Shown here piece after piece: positions 32,890 to 41,921 of a DNA stretch of 47,951 nucleotides (position 1 is its first letter; each line of letters begins with the position of its first letter). The stretch is from an uncultured Verrucomicrobiota bacterium (GTDB lineage Bacteria; Verrucomicrobiota; Kiritimatiellia; RFP12; UBA3636). The position numbers and the translations under genes were made by a program. The stretch covers positions 1-47,951 of the forward strand of contig CAMNCG010000004.1 in assembly GCA_946534105.1 (NCBI GenBank), given 5' to 3'. The notes beneath the pieces are model-generated. The model saw only the letters and a list, made by a program, of their open reading frames with translations, made no database searches and had not been told where the DNA came from.

Positions 32890-33854
32890 ACCGGGATGTC
32901 GCGGGCGGCGTTCTCGGCGAGACGGCGGCACAGGGCCGGATCGTCGGCGAGGCGAAGCAGGAGCGGCGCGTAGTCGCCGCCGGGCGCGAGGAGCGCATTC
33001 TCGCCATTCTTGAAGAAGTTGTTGGCCTCGCCGTCGAAGGCGAGGATCGGCTTCTTCCAGCGCAGATACTCCTGAAGCTTCGCGTTGCAGTCCTGGTCGG
33101 AGGTGCAGACGAACGCGTCGGCCTGCGACATCACGGCGAACTGCTCGGGCTTGGAGAGCCAGCCGAGGAAGACGCAGTTTTCGCTCGCGTAGGGCTTGAG
33201 ATACTCCTCCGTGCGGCCGGTGAGGTAGAGCTTCACGTCCTTCGGAACGCGGCGCATCGCCCTGCAGATGTCCTCCGTGCGCTTCCACCGGGCCTTGTCG
33301 CCGGTGTAGACGAGCTTGAAGCGGCCGTCGAGCTTCGGGCCGTCCGCGATTTCGAGCCCCTCGACCGGGTCGGCGCCGTTGGGGATGTATTCGCACTCCA
33401 CGCCCCAGCGGCGGCCGATTTTCTGCAGCTCGTAGCTGAGCGTCACGACCGCGTCCGAGTTCCGAACAATGCGCTTCTCGATCCAATCCATGAAGAGGCG
33501 ACCCGGCCAGCCCGCCAGATTGCCCCAAATGCGGCCATAGTGGTCATCCCAGCCGTGCACGATCCGGAAGTCCTTCCACCGGCAGAGAAAGCGGCGGCAG
33601 ACGAGGGGGTGCAGGGCGAGAAGCGAACCGTGCGAATACACGATGTCCGGCTTGAATTCGTCAATCTTCCTCGCCAGACGGAACGGATCGCGCGTCGAGG
33701 ACCAGCCGCACCAGGCGACCTTCCAACCCCGTTTCGACAGGTTGTATCCGATGGCTTCGATGGAATAGGGCGCGTCCCGGTAGTGGGCGAGCGGGTCCTG
33801 GTTCTCGAATCCGTTCCGCCTCGTGCTCGAGGCATAGAGAATGCGCCTGTTCAC
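32817..33854 (-). CDS. Glycosyltransferase family 4-like
   Basis: Start GTG 33854 (VNRRILYASSTRRNGFENQDPLAHYRDAPYSIEAIGYNLSKRGWKV); CEYIPNGADPVEGL...LVYTGDKARWKRTEDICRAMRRVPKDVKLYLTG. Confidence 0.85.
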   Translation of the reverse strand: MNRRILYASSTRRNGFENQDPLAHYRDAPYSIEAIGYNLSKRGWKVAWCGWSSTRDPFRLARKIDEFKPDIVYSHGSLLALHPLVCRRFLCRWKDFRIVHGWDDHYGRIWGNLAGWPGRLFMDWIEKRIVRNSDAVVTLSYELQKIGRRWGVECEYIPNGADPVEGLEIADGPKLDGRFKLVYTGDKARWKRTEDICRAMRRVPKDVKLYLTGRTEEYLKPYASENCVFLGWLSKPEQFAVMSQADAFVCTSDQDCNAKLQEYLRWKKPILAFDGEANNFFKNGENALLAPGGDYAPLLLRLADDPALCRRLAENAARDIPVYSWAEIAERFEAFFESLFGNGSK

Positions 33855-33870
33855 GAAAAGGCCCCTTCGG

Positions 33871-34926
33871 CTAGACGGTTTCTTCGGCATGAGACGGTTC
33901 CATCCCGATCCGCACCCGCTTGCGCGGAAGGTGCGAAAGGTAAAGCCAGAGGCCGAAAATCCGGCGGGAGTAGATGTAGAGAAAATCGCACAACGGAAGA
34001 GGCGCTCGCCGGTACAGCCAGCGGAAAAGCCGTTCCTTCGCGCCAAGCGGCGGAAAGGGCGGAAGGGGGGCCATGCCCTTCCATGGCGACCGGTCGCAAT
34101 ACGCCCACCAAAGATCGCGGTTGAAATCGAGGCTTCCCTCCTCGCAGGGCCGGTAGAGGAACGTCCTTGCAAGGTGGATGATCTCCGGACGGGCGACGGC
34201 CTCGAGAATTTCCTCCCTGGTGTAAACGGGCGCGTTGTGATACCGCAGCAGATTCTTCCGGGACATGTGCGTCACCATGTCATACACGTTGTACTTGAGA
34301 GGCAGCTGGACGAATTCGTCCTGAAACTCGACGTTCAGAAGGCCCTGATCCTTGCTCCCGTAGATGTCCCCGATTTCCCGGATGTGGCGGAGAATGCGCG
34401 CCTCGCAACGGTGCCGCCGCCATTCGGGCAAATGGAAGTAGACCATTTCGGCAATGCAGGCGCGGTAGCGCCAGGGATGGTATCGCTCGTGCTGCCGTTC
34501 GGTCCAGTTCATCGCGAACGGGGCACCGCCGAAATCGAAGTCCGCCAGACCTTCGAGCGAACCCGTCACGAGCGTGTCGGCGCCAACATGGAGAATGCGA
34601 TCCACGTCGGTGTTTCCGAAATAGCGGTCGAGGAGCAGCTTGAAGTACGTGACGTAACTGCCGCGGTGCGCGTGGACCCGCAGCGACACGAACTCCCTCT
34701 CGAACGGTTCCGCGTCGACAATGGTGAGGCGATAGTCCACGTCCGGATGCAAGGCCCGGAGCGCCTCGAACTTCGCGCGCGACGCGTCGGACAGGCGCAA
34801 TGCGAAATAATAGATGTCGTAAAAGACGCCGGAACTTGCGTTTTCAAGCAGCGACGACATCGCCACGCCGACCATGAACGCGAAGTTGTCGTCGCTTTGG
34901 AAAAGAAGGTTGACTCTTTTTTTCAT
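33871..34926 (-). CDS. Glycosyltransferase family 8-like
   Basis: MKKRVNLLFQSDDNFAFMVGVAMSSLLENASSGVFYDIYYFALRLSDASRAKFEAL...KLLLDRYFGNTDVDRILHVGADTLVTGSLEGLADFDFGG...KDQGLLNVEF; the listed 1072-aa ORF is out of frame upstream of ATG 34926. Confidence 0.85.
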   Translation of the reverse strand: MKKRVNLLFQSDDNFAFMVGVAMSSLLENASSGVFYDIYYFALRLSDASRAKFEALRALHPDVDYRLTIVDAEPFEREFVSLRVHAHRGSYVTYFKLLLDRYFGNTDVDRILHVGADTLVTGSLEGLADFDFGGAPFAMNWTERQHERYHPWRYRACIAEMVYFHLPEWRRHRCEARILRHIREIGDIYGSKDQGLLNVEFQDEFVQLPLKYNVYDMVTHMSRKNLLRYHNAPVYTREEILEAVARPEIIHLARTFLYRPCEEGSLDFNRDLWWAYCDRSPWKGMAPLPPFPPLGAKERLFRWLYRRAPLPLCDFLYIYSRRIFGLWLYLSHLPRKRVRIGMEPSHAEETV

Positions 34927-34969
34927 CGTTTCGGATTTCCGCTCGCCGCGCAAAGTCCCATCCGGAGTT

Positions 34970-35932
34970 TCACGGGTGCATCGCGCGTTCCGGGGCAGAC
35001 GGGGCGGGAAGGCGGGAAAAAACGCCGCGAAGAAAGCCGCGAAGGTACGCGAAGGCGATGTCGGGGCGGCGATGACGAAGGGCGACCGCGCCGTACCAGA
35101 CGACCGAGAGCGGCGCGAAGACGAAAAGCACGGAAAGGCGGCTCGGCAGGGGAAAATGACGACGCGCGAACCAGACGCGGTTCCGGGCGAAGCAGTATGT
35201 CCGGAACGGCTTTTCGACGCCGAGGGCGCGGAGCGCCGGGACGCATTCCGGCTCCAGAAAGCCGTGGTGGTCGGTGCGGGCCGCGGAGACGATCGCCGCG
35301 CGCTTTCCCGCCGCGAGCACGCGCCAGCCGAAATCCGACTCCTCGAAAAACGCGGCGAAGGCTTCGTCAAATCCCCCGACGGCCCGGAACACCACGCGCG
35401 GCACACAGAACGCGTTGGGACTGTAGGTGGTCGGAAACAGCGCCTCGGAGGAGGGGACGTCCGCCTCGCGGCTGCGCGGCGCCCGGTCGCGGGGCCGCGA
35501 CGTGAGGCGGTCGAAATCGGAACCGAGCGTCCACACTTCGCGGCGTCCGTCGGACAGGACGTGCACGGAGACCGGCGCGGCGAGCCCGAGTTCCGGGTTT
35601 GCCCGCAAGGCCGAAACGAGGGCGGCGCACGCACCGGGATCGAGGACGTTGTCGTCGTCGAGAAAAAACAGAAACTCGCCCCGCGCGATCTTCGCGCCGG
35701 CGTTCCGGGCCGCGGCCTGGAAGGAATTGCGGGGAAGCCGGACGCAACGGAAACGGGGATCGGCGCCGAAGGCGGCGCGGAGGACGGCGCCGGTATCATC
35801 GGGGGAATGGTCGTCCACGACGATGCATTCCAGATCGACGCCCCGGCTCGCAAGAACGGATTCCACGCACCGCCGGACCATTTCGGCGCGGTTGTAGGTG
35901 GGAATGATGACGGAAACGGCCGGCGGGTCCAT
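34970..35932 (-). CDS. Glycosyltransferase family 2
   Basis: MDPPAVSVIIPTYNRAEMVRRCVESVLASRGVDLECIVVDDHSPDDTG...FLFFLDDDNVLDPGACAALV. Confidence 0.92.
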   Translation of the reverse strand: MDPPAVSVIIPTYNRAEMVRRCVESVLASRGVDLECIVVDDHSPDDTGAVLRAAFGADPRFRCVRLPRNSFQAAARNAGAKIARGEFLFFLDDDNVLDPGACAALVSALRANPELGLAAPVSVHVLSDGRREVWTLGSDFDRLTSRPRDRAPRSREADVPSSEALFPTTYSPNAFCVPRVVFRAVGGFDEAFAAFFEESDFGWRVLAAGKRAAIVSAARTDHHGFLEPECVPALRALGVEKPFRTYCFARNRVWFARRHFPLPSRLSVLFVFAPLSVVWYGAVALRHRRPDIAFAYLRGFLRGVFSRLPAPSAPERAMHP

Positions 35933-35951
35933 TTCGGAAAGGCAGGGATGT

Positions 35952-35982
35952 GCGCTGAAAGACGAGCGGCGTCTTTCAGCGC
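35952..35982. terminator. Intergenic hairpin gcgctgaaagac-gagcggc-gtctttcagcgc
   Basis: 12-bp perfect stem overlapping the 3' end of the heptosyltransferase gene. Confidence 0.5.
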
Positions 35983-37001
35983 CCGGGATCGGAAGACGGG
36001 AGGGAGGAGGGGAAAAGGTGTGGAAGAAGCGGAAGAAGCGCGTCTGCGACGCGGGCGGCGGAGACGGAGAGAAGCGCGGAAACGGCGGCGGGATCGTCGC
36101 GGCGGACGGCGCGGGCGGCCCGGACGCCCTCGGCGCGGACGACGACCGCGCGCGGGCCGACGGGCCCCGTTTTCTCCGGATCGGTGACGCCGAAGACGGC
36201 GACGACGGGAACGCCGAGCGCCGACGCGAGGTGCATGCCGCCGCTGTCGTTGCACAGCACGGCGTCGCACGCGCCGAGAAGCGAGGCGAACTGCGGCAGG
36301 TCCGTGCGCCCGCACAGATCGGGCGCGCCGAGCGCCGAGGCGACGTCGGCGCAGGCGCCTTCCTCCCCCTTGCCGCCGAAGACGGCGAAACGGACGTCCG
36401 GCCGCGCGGCGGCGACGAGCGCCGCGGCTTCGGCGAAGCGCGGCCAGCGTTTCGACGGGCCGCGCGCGGCGCCGGGCACGATCCCGACGAGGGGACCGCC
36501 GCCGCGCGGAAGAAGCGAGGCGAGCGCCGGATCCGGCACGCCGGGGCGAAATCCGGTGTCCGCGGGATCGCACTGCGCGGACCCGCAGAGGATCTTCGCG
36601 TACTCGAAGACCTGGTGAAGGCGCGCCTCCGCGGCGGAAAAGCGCACGGGATCGTTCACGAGCAGCCGCCGCGCGGGCCGCGCGGTGCCGCGCCGGCGCG
36701 GGATCCGGGCGAGAAACGGGGCGACGGCGCTGCGGAAGGAATTCGGAAGGAGAAGCGCCTCCGAAAACCCGGCCGCGCGAAGGCGGCGGGCCGCGCGAAA
36801 CGTGGCGGACTCCGCCTTCGGAAGCGCGAGAACGTCCGCGACGCCTTCGACCGCGCGCCACAGCGGCGCGAGCGCGGGACGCGAAAGCACGGAGACGCGC
36901 GCCTCCGGGCGCTCCCGCACGAGGCGGCGCAGCGCCGGCATCGCCATCACGGCGTCGCCGAGCCAGTTCGGGGAAACGACAAGGAGAGCGTCCGTTTTCA
37001 T
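35976..37001 (-). CDS. waaF: ADP-heptose:LPS heptosyltransferase II-like (GT9)
   Basis: LLVVSPNWLGDAVMAMPALRRLVRERPEARVSVLSRPALAPLW...VGIVPGAARGPSKRWP...CDAVLCNDSGGMHLASALGVPVVAVFGVTDPEKTGP. Confidence 0.88.
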   Translation of the reverse strand: MKTDALLVVSPNWLGDAVMAMPALRRLVRERPEARVSVLSRPALAPLWRAVEGVADVLALPKAESATFRAARRLRAAGFSEALLLPNSFRSAVAPFLARIPRRRGTARPARRLLVNDPVRFSAAEARLHQVFEYAKILCGSAQCDPADTGFRPGVPDPALASLLPRGGGPLVGIVPGAARGPSKRWPRFAEAAALVAAARPDVRFAVFGGKGEEGACADVASALGAPDLCGRTDLPQFASLLGACDAVLCNDSGGMHLASALGVPVVAVFGVTDPEKTGPVGPRAVVVRAEGVRAARAVRRDDPAAVSALLSVSAARVADALLPLLPHLFPSSLPSSDPGR

Positions 37002-37381
37002 TGCGGAAAGTCCGGACGGGGTTCCGGCGGATCGCCCGGAAGGTCCACGGGCTCGAATTCCGGGTCAAGTTCCGGCACGGCGTCGCCACCGGGCGCGGAG
37101 AGCGTCATTTCAACCGGCGGAAGAAGGCTTTCCCTGCGGGCCCGGATGGCGAAGAGAACGGCCGCGACGGCCGCGACGACGAGCGTCGCGACGCACAGCG
37201 CGGTGGCGCGATGGTGGCTGGCGAGAAACGCCAGAAGCGGACGCTCCATGAACCAGACGAGCCGTTCGCGGCGGCGTCCGGAGAGTCCCGGCGGCGCGGC
37301 TTTCGCGGGATCGCGCGCGCGAAACCACGCGGCGATTTCGTCCCACTGCGCGTCCTCGCGCGCGGTTTGGGTCGCGTTCAT
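36998..37381 (-). CDS. Small single-TM protein, candidate anti-sigma/regulator
   Basis: 4-bp overlaps with the ECF sigma gene upstream and waaF downstream; TM segment ATALCVATLVVAAVAAVLFAI; no clear zinc anti-sigma motif. Confidence 0.55.
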   Translation of the reverse strand: MNATQTAREDAQWDEIAAWFRARDPAKAAPPGLSGRRRERLVWFMERPLLAFLASHHRATALCVATLVVAAVAAVLFAIRARRESLLPPVEMTLSAPGGDAVPELDPEFEPVDLPGDPPEPRPDFPQ

Positions 37382-37923
37382 CGCGGAAATCCTTTCTTCT
37401 TGGCGGCGAGATGCGCCGCGAGTTTCGCGCGCGCGACGTGAAGAATGAATCCGACATTGCCTTCCGAGAGGCCGGTCGCGGCCGCGATTTCCCGGTAGGA
37501 CATGTCTTCGTAGACCTTCATCGCCACGACGGCGCGATCGCGGGGGGAGAGGATGGAGAGCGCTTCGGCGGCCTCCGCGGCGGCGTCGGAGACGTCGCCC
37601 GGCGCGCCGCCCTGCCCGCTCGACGGCGCAACGGCGCCTCCCCGCTCCTCGGCGCCGCGCAGATGGAGCGCGCGAAGGCGCTCTTCGCGCCGCACGGCGT
37701 CAACCGCGGCGTTGTGGACGGTGCGGCGGAGCCACAGGGTCATCTGAGGCGAAGGTTCGAGCGGGCCCTTCCACGACGTCGCGAAGCGCAGGAAGGCGTC
37801 CTGCACGATGTCCTCCGCCGCGGAAGGATTGCCGGAGACGCGCGCCGCGTACGCGACGAGCGGGCCGCCGTATTCGCCGACGATCCGCTCGAAAAGCGAG
37901 TGTCTTCCGTCCGGACCGCCCAT
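37378..37923 (-). CDS. ECF-type RNA polymerase sigma factor
   Basis: LFERIVGEYGGPLVAYAARVSGNPSAAEDIVQDAFLRFATSW (region 2); LSILSPRDRAVVAMKVYEDMSYREIAAATGLSEGNVGFILHVARAKLAAHL (region 4). Confidence 0.93.
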   Translation of the reverse strand: MGGPDGRHSLFERIVGEYGGPLVAYAARVSGNPSAAEDIVQDAFLRFATSWKGPLEPSPQMTLWLRRTVHNAAVDAVRREERLRALHLRGAEERGGAVAPSSGQGGAPGDVSDAAAEAAEALSILSPRDRAVVAMKVYEDMSYREIAAATGLSEGNVGFILHVARAKLAAHLAAKKKGFPR

Positions 37924-37926
37924 CGC

Positions 37927-39348
37927 CTAGTCTTCGTCGCTCCCGAAGAGCCAGAGGAAGCGCCACCGCGACGACCCGTCGGCGCGGCCGGAGCGGCCGA
38001 GCAGGCCTCCGAAAAGCGACCAGTCCCACGCGCCGTCCCCGCCTTCGCCGCTGCGGAGGATTCCCCAGAGCCATTCGCGGTCGACGCGGCGCGGCGCACC
38101 GTCCGCTCCCGTGTTTTCGCCGCGGGTGTACAAGGTGAACATCCCGAGAAGGTTCCGCTCCAGCGGCCCTTCTCGCTTCTGGAAGGAGAAATCGGGAATG
38201 CGCGTGTAGCGGCGCGCCGGATCATGCCGCCGCGACCAGAACGGCCACGCGCGCACGTAGCGCTCTTCGAGCGCGTAGCCGCCCGGCGCGTCCGCGTCGG
38301 CGCGCTCGGCCGTGGAGGCGTGGAAGACCGGAAACAGAGACCATTCGGAAACGCGGCGCGTCCGCGTGACGGACCGCCGATCGCTCCAGAACGGCCACAG
38401 CACGATGCGCGAGGAGGCCTTGCCGTCCTCGCGCCAGCGGCGGCCGTAGAACGGGAAGAACCGCCGCGCGTGCGCGTCCTCGTCGTCCCGCAGCAGGACG
38501 AGCGGCCACGGCGCCCACGTCTTTCGATACGCGGGCGTCCTGCCGCGGCCGGACGCGTGCGAAAAGAACGGCGGAAGGACGTACCACGCGTTTTCGTTCG
38601 TGCGCGAGACGTGGCCGGCGAGCGGCCAGAGCATCCAGTCCGAACCGGGGTTCACGCCAACGTGTTCGGCCCGCGTCCAGAACGGCCACAGGACGAACGA
38701 GGCGTCGTAGTGCCCGTCGAACTTCGAGCGCCCCCACAGCGGAAAGATCCGCGTGGCGTCCCGCCGCGGACCGGTCTGGCGCTGGACGATCGGCCAGAGC
38801 GCGCTCCACGTGTGGTTGCCGTTGCGGTCCCACGTCGCCCACAGCGGAAACAGCGCGAACGAAATCCGGTCGTAGTACATTTCCCGGATCGTCCCGCCGA
38901 GCGGGAACAGCGCGGCGTAGTCCTCGCCGGTCTTCGCCGTGCCGGAGAACCAGAACGGGAAGAGCCACGTCCGGTCCTGCGGAGACGTTTCGCCGGAAGC
39001 GTCCTTCTCCATGCCGGAGAAGATCAGAAAACGCCACGCCGTCTGGCCGGAGCGTTCGCTCCTCGAATAGAGAGGCCACAGCCACTCGGAGAGCGCCACG
39101 CCCGGCTCGGCCGCCTCGATGCGCGTGTGCAGGAGCGGCCGCCAGGATTCGCGCCGCGCGCCGTCCTCGGTGCGCACCTCCTCCCAGAACGGCCCCGCCT
39201 TGCGGGCGCCGGAAATCCTCCGCCCCTCCGCCGGACGGCCCCACAGCAGGTGCGCGTCGCGCGCGCGCCCGGTCGGGGCGGACGCGCAGCCGGCGCAGAG
39301 CAGCGCGATGACCGAACACGCGGCCGGGATCAGGTGTGAAAGGCGCAT
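37927..39348 (-). CDS. Lipoprotein with repeated aromatic 'FPLW/LWPFW' units
   Basis: Lipobox CSVIALLCAGCAS; recurring WLFPFWFSG, ALFPLWATW, ALWPIVQR, RIFPLWGR, VLWPFWTR, MLWPLAGH, RFFPFYGR, VLWPFWSD, RAWPFWSR. Confidence 0.75.
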   Translation of the reverse strand: MRLSHLIPAACSVIALLCAGCASAPTGRARDAHLLWGRPAEGRRISGARKAGPFWEEVRTEDGARRESWRPLLHTRIEAAEPGVALSEWLWPLYSRSERSGQTAWRFLIFSGMEKDASGETSPQDRTWLFPFWFSGTAKTGEDYAALFPLGGTIREMYYDRISFALFPLWATWDRNGNHTWSALWPIVQRQTGPRRDATRIFPLWGRSKFDGHYDASFVLWPFWTRAEHVGVNPGSDWMLWPLAGHVSRTNENAWYVLPPFFSHASGRGRTPAYRKTWAPWPLVLLRDDEDAHARRFFPFYGRRWREDGKASSRIVLWPFWSDRRSVTRTRRVSEWSLFPVFHASTAERADADAPGGYALEERYVRAWPFWSRRHDPARRYTRIPDFSFQKREGPLERNLLGMFTLYTRGENTGADGAPRRVDREWLWGILRSGEGGDGAWDWSLFGGLLGRSGRADGSSRWRFLWLFGSDED

Positions 39349-39384
39349 CGCGACCGGTCCGGGAGGAAACGGCGGGCGGATGGC

Positions 39385-39801
39385 CTACCGCGCGAACGAG
39401 CAGGAATACGTTCCGCCGCCGTACTTGTAGCCGGTGCCGGAAAGGCGGTTCCCGGAAAACGAGAGTTTCCATGTGTCACCGCCCCCGATGTGGAGCGTGA
39501 CGGACGCGCCGCTGCGCGTCCCGGACACGCTGCGCGTGTCGCCGGGCCAGGCGAGGGAACCGGAAATCTTCCCGTTCGTTTCGGAGAGGTAGAGCTTCGA
39601 GGAGGCCTGGCCCGTGCCCGACCGGCCGGACCACGTGCCGGACACGCTCGACGAAGACGCCGAAGAGGACGAAGACGTGGAGGCCGCAGGGGCGTTCTGG
39701 TAGACGTAGACCGTTTTGCTCTCGTGGTCTTCGCAGGAGCAGAGGAAGACCGCGGCAACGAGAGCGGCGGCGACGGAAAGAAGTGGAAAGCGAGTTTTCA
39801 T
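39385..39801 (-). CDS. Small lipoprotein with Ser-rich linker and C-terminal beta-rich domain
   Basis: [46 protein letters not shown]...[49 protein letters not shown]. Confidence 0.75.
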   Translation of the reverse strand: MKTRFPLLSVAAALVAAVFLCSCEDHESKTVYVYQNAPAASTSSSSSASSSSVSGTWSGRSGTGQASSKLYLSETNGKISGSLAWPGDTRSVSGTRSGASVTLHIGGGDTWKLSFSGNRLSGTGYKYGGGTYSCSFAR

Positions 39802-39849
39802 TGGATGTTGCGTGTTGTCGTTTCTGGCGAAAAACCGGAAACGGACAAA

Positions 39850-39878
39850 ATCTTATCAGAACGCCCGTCCGCGTGCAA
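39850..39878 (-). promoter_or_regulatory. Promoter TTGCAC-17-TAAGAT upstream of the 39801 lipoprotein
   Basis: Minus strand hexamers with a 17-nt spacer. Confidence 0.5.
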
Positions 39879-39901
39879 ATCGGGTGGAACCGCGGGCGGG
39901 A

Positions 39902-40603
39902 TCAGTCGCGGCCGATGCGGACCGTGCGGTCGCAACGGGCGGCGATGGCGTCCGAATGGGTCACCACGACGAGCGCCGGGGCGGCGTCGGAAAAGCGGCC
40001 GGAAAGATCGAAGAGCAGATCGAGCACGGCGTCGCCGGTCGCGGGGTCGAGGTTGCCCGTGGGCTCGTCGGCGAGAACGAGGCCGGGGGCGTTCATGAGC
40101 GAGCGGGCCACGGCGACGCGCTGCTGCTCGCCGCCGGAAAGCTCCGCGGGGCGGTGCCCGAGACGGTCCGAAAGCCCGGCGGCGGCGAGCAGGTCGCGCG
40201 CGCGGCGGAGCGCGGCGTCGCGTGAAAAACGCGGAGCGGCGCGCGCCGGAAGCGCGACGTTCTCCTCGATCGGAAGTTCCGGAAGGAGATGGAACGACTG
40301 GAAGACGAACCCGATGCCGGTGGCGCGGACGAGCGCGCGGACGCGCTCCGGCGCGCCGACGATGTCGCGCCCCGCGATTTCGACGCGGGCGCCGAAGCCT
40401 GGATCGGGCGAATCGAGGCCGCCGAGAAGATTCAATAGTGTGCTCTTGCCGGAGCCGGAGCGCCCGAGCACGGCGACGTGCTCCCCGGGTTCCACGCGCA
40501 GGGACACGCCGGAAAGGACCTTCAGGGGCGGCGCGCCGGGAAGGCGGTAGGTCTTGTGCAGGTTTTCCGCGAAAAGGGCCGGAACGGACATGGACGTCGT
40601 CAT
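39902..40603 (-). CDS. lolD: Lipoprotein-releasing ABC transporter ATP-binding protein LolD
   Basis: [69 protein letters not shown]; start ATG 40603 overlaps the permease stop by 4 bp. Confidence 0.9.
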   Translation of the reverse strand: MTTSMSVPALFAENLHKTYRLPGAPPLKVLSGVSLRVEPGEHVAVLGRSGSGKSTLLNLLGGLDSPDPGFGARVEIAGRDIVGAPERVRALVRATGIGFVFQSFHLLPELPIEENVALPARAAPRFSRDAALRRARDLLAAAGLSDRLGHRPAELSGGEQQRVAVARSLMNAPGLVLADEPTGNLDPATGDAVLDLLFDLSGRFSDAAPALVVVTHSDAIAARCDRTVRIGRD

Positions 40604-41826
40604 TTCTGGTTGAGCGCCTTCACCGGATCGAGGCGCGAGGCGAGATACGCGGGCAGAAACGCGGCCGCGGAGCAGAACAGGAAGACGGTCGCGACGACCG
40701 CCGCGACGTCCCCCGGAACGACGCGCCACGGAATCTCGGCGAGCCCGTACACGGACTTCGGGAAGACTTCAAGGCCGAAGGAGGCGAGAAGCGCGACGAG
40801 GCGCTGCAAGTTGTGCAGGACGAGCGCGCCGAGCACCGCGCCGAGCGCTTCGCCGGCGACGCACTGCAGAAGGCCGCCGACCACGAACGAGGCGCGGATG
40901 CGGCCGGCGGAAAAGCCGAGCGCCTTCAGCAGCCCGATGTCGTGCGTCTTCTGGATCGTGATGACGATGAGCGTGTTGGTCACGCAAAACGCGGCGACGA
41001 CCGCGATGAACGCGAGAAGCACGAACATCATCGTCTTTTCAGTCCGAAGGGCGTTGAAGAGGACGCGGTCCTGCTCCTCCCACGTCGCGACCTTGTACCC
41101 GGGTCCGAGCGCGGCGGAGAGCGAGAACGCCGCCTCCCACGCCCTTTCGGGTTCCTCGACCTGCACGTTGACCATCCCGGCGCCGGAATCGAGGCCCAGC
41201 AGGTCTCGCGCCATGCCGAGAGAGCAGACGATCACGCCGTCGTCAAAATCCCGCATGCCGAGGTCGTAGACGCCCGCGACGCGCATCTGCTCCGGAAACC
41301 ACAGTTCATCCGCCGAGCGGAGGTTGAGCGGGGAATAGCAGAGTAGACGCGAGCCGGGTCCGAGCCCGAGCCGCCACGCGAAATCGACGCCCACGACGGC
41401 GCCGTCCTCGACCGGGGAAAACGAGCCGGACGCCATCTTGGACGAAAGCCCGGAGAGCATCGACGGGCGCAACGCGTCGACGCCGACGACGGTGACCGTG
41501 ACGGGATCGCCGCCCGCTTCGTCGCGCGCCATGGCCGGGAACACGATCGCCGGCGACGCCGACACGACCCCCGGCACGGCTTCCGCCGCGGCGCACACCT
41601 TCTCCGGGTCTTCCACGACGCCGGAAAAATGCGTCACGACAACGTGCGGCTTGAACGAAAGGATCTTCTCGCGCCAGACGTCGCCAAACCCCGTCATCAC
41701 CGCCAGCACGATCATCAGGATCGCCACGCCGAGCGCGACCCCGGTCACGGTGATGACGGGGATGACCGAGGCGAACGACCTGCGCGGACGCAGGCACACG
41801 AGCGCGAAGTAGAGCGGAAAACCCAT
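40600..41826 (-). CDS. Lipoprotein-releasing ABC permease (LolC/LolE, FtsX-like)
   Basis: MGFPLYFALVCLRPRRSFASVIPVITVTGVALGVAILMIVLAVMTGF...NTLIVITIQKTHDIGLLKALGFSAGRIRASFVVGGLLQ. Start ATG 41826 preferred; 41838 possible. Confidence 0.9.
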   Translation of the reverse strand: MGFPLYFALVCLRPRRSFASVIPVITVTGVALGVAILMIVLAVMTGFGDVWREKILSFKPHVVVTHFSGVVEDPEKVCAAAEAVPGVVSASPAIVFPAMARDEAGGDPVTVTVVGVDALRPSMLSGLSSKMASGSFSPVEDGAVVGVDFAWRLGLGPGSRLLCYSPLNLRSADELWFPEQMRVAGVYDLGMRDFDDGVIVCSLGMARDLLGLDSGAGMVNVQVEEPERAWEAAFSLSAALGPGYKVATWEEQDRVLFNALRTEKTMMFVLLAFIAVVAAFCVTNTLIVITIQKTHDIGLLKALGFSAGRIRASFVVGGLLQCVAGEALGAVLGALVLHNLQRLVALLASFGLEVFPKSVYGLAEIPWRVVPGDVAAVVATVFLFCSAAAFLPAYLASRLDPVKALNQK

Positions 41827-41921
41827 GACGGCGCCCATCCTACCACAACCTTTCCCGGAGCGCGTTTCCCGCGCCCGGGGCGGACTTGACAGCCGGACGC
41901 GCGATCCGGATCATCTTCCGC

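Noticed and set aside
34927-37089. N-terminal ~720 aa of the listed 33871-37089 ORF
   Set aside because: Out of frame with two well-supported genes (GT2 34970-35932 and waaF 35976-37001); the GT8 gene starts at 34926.
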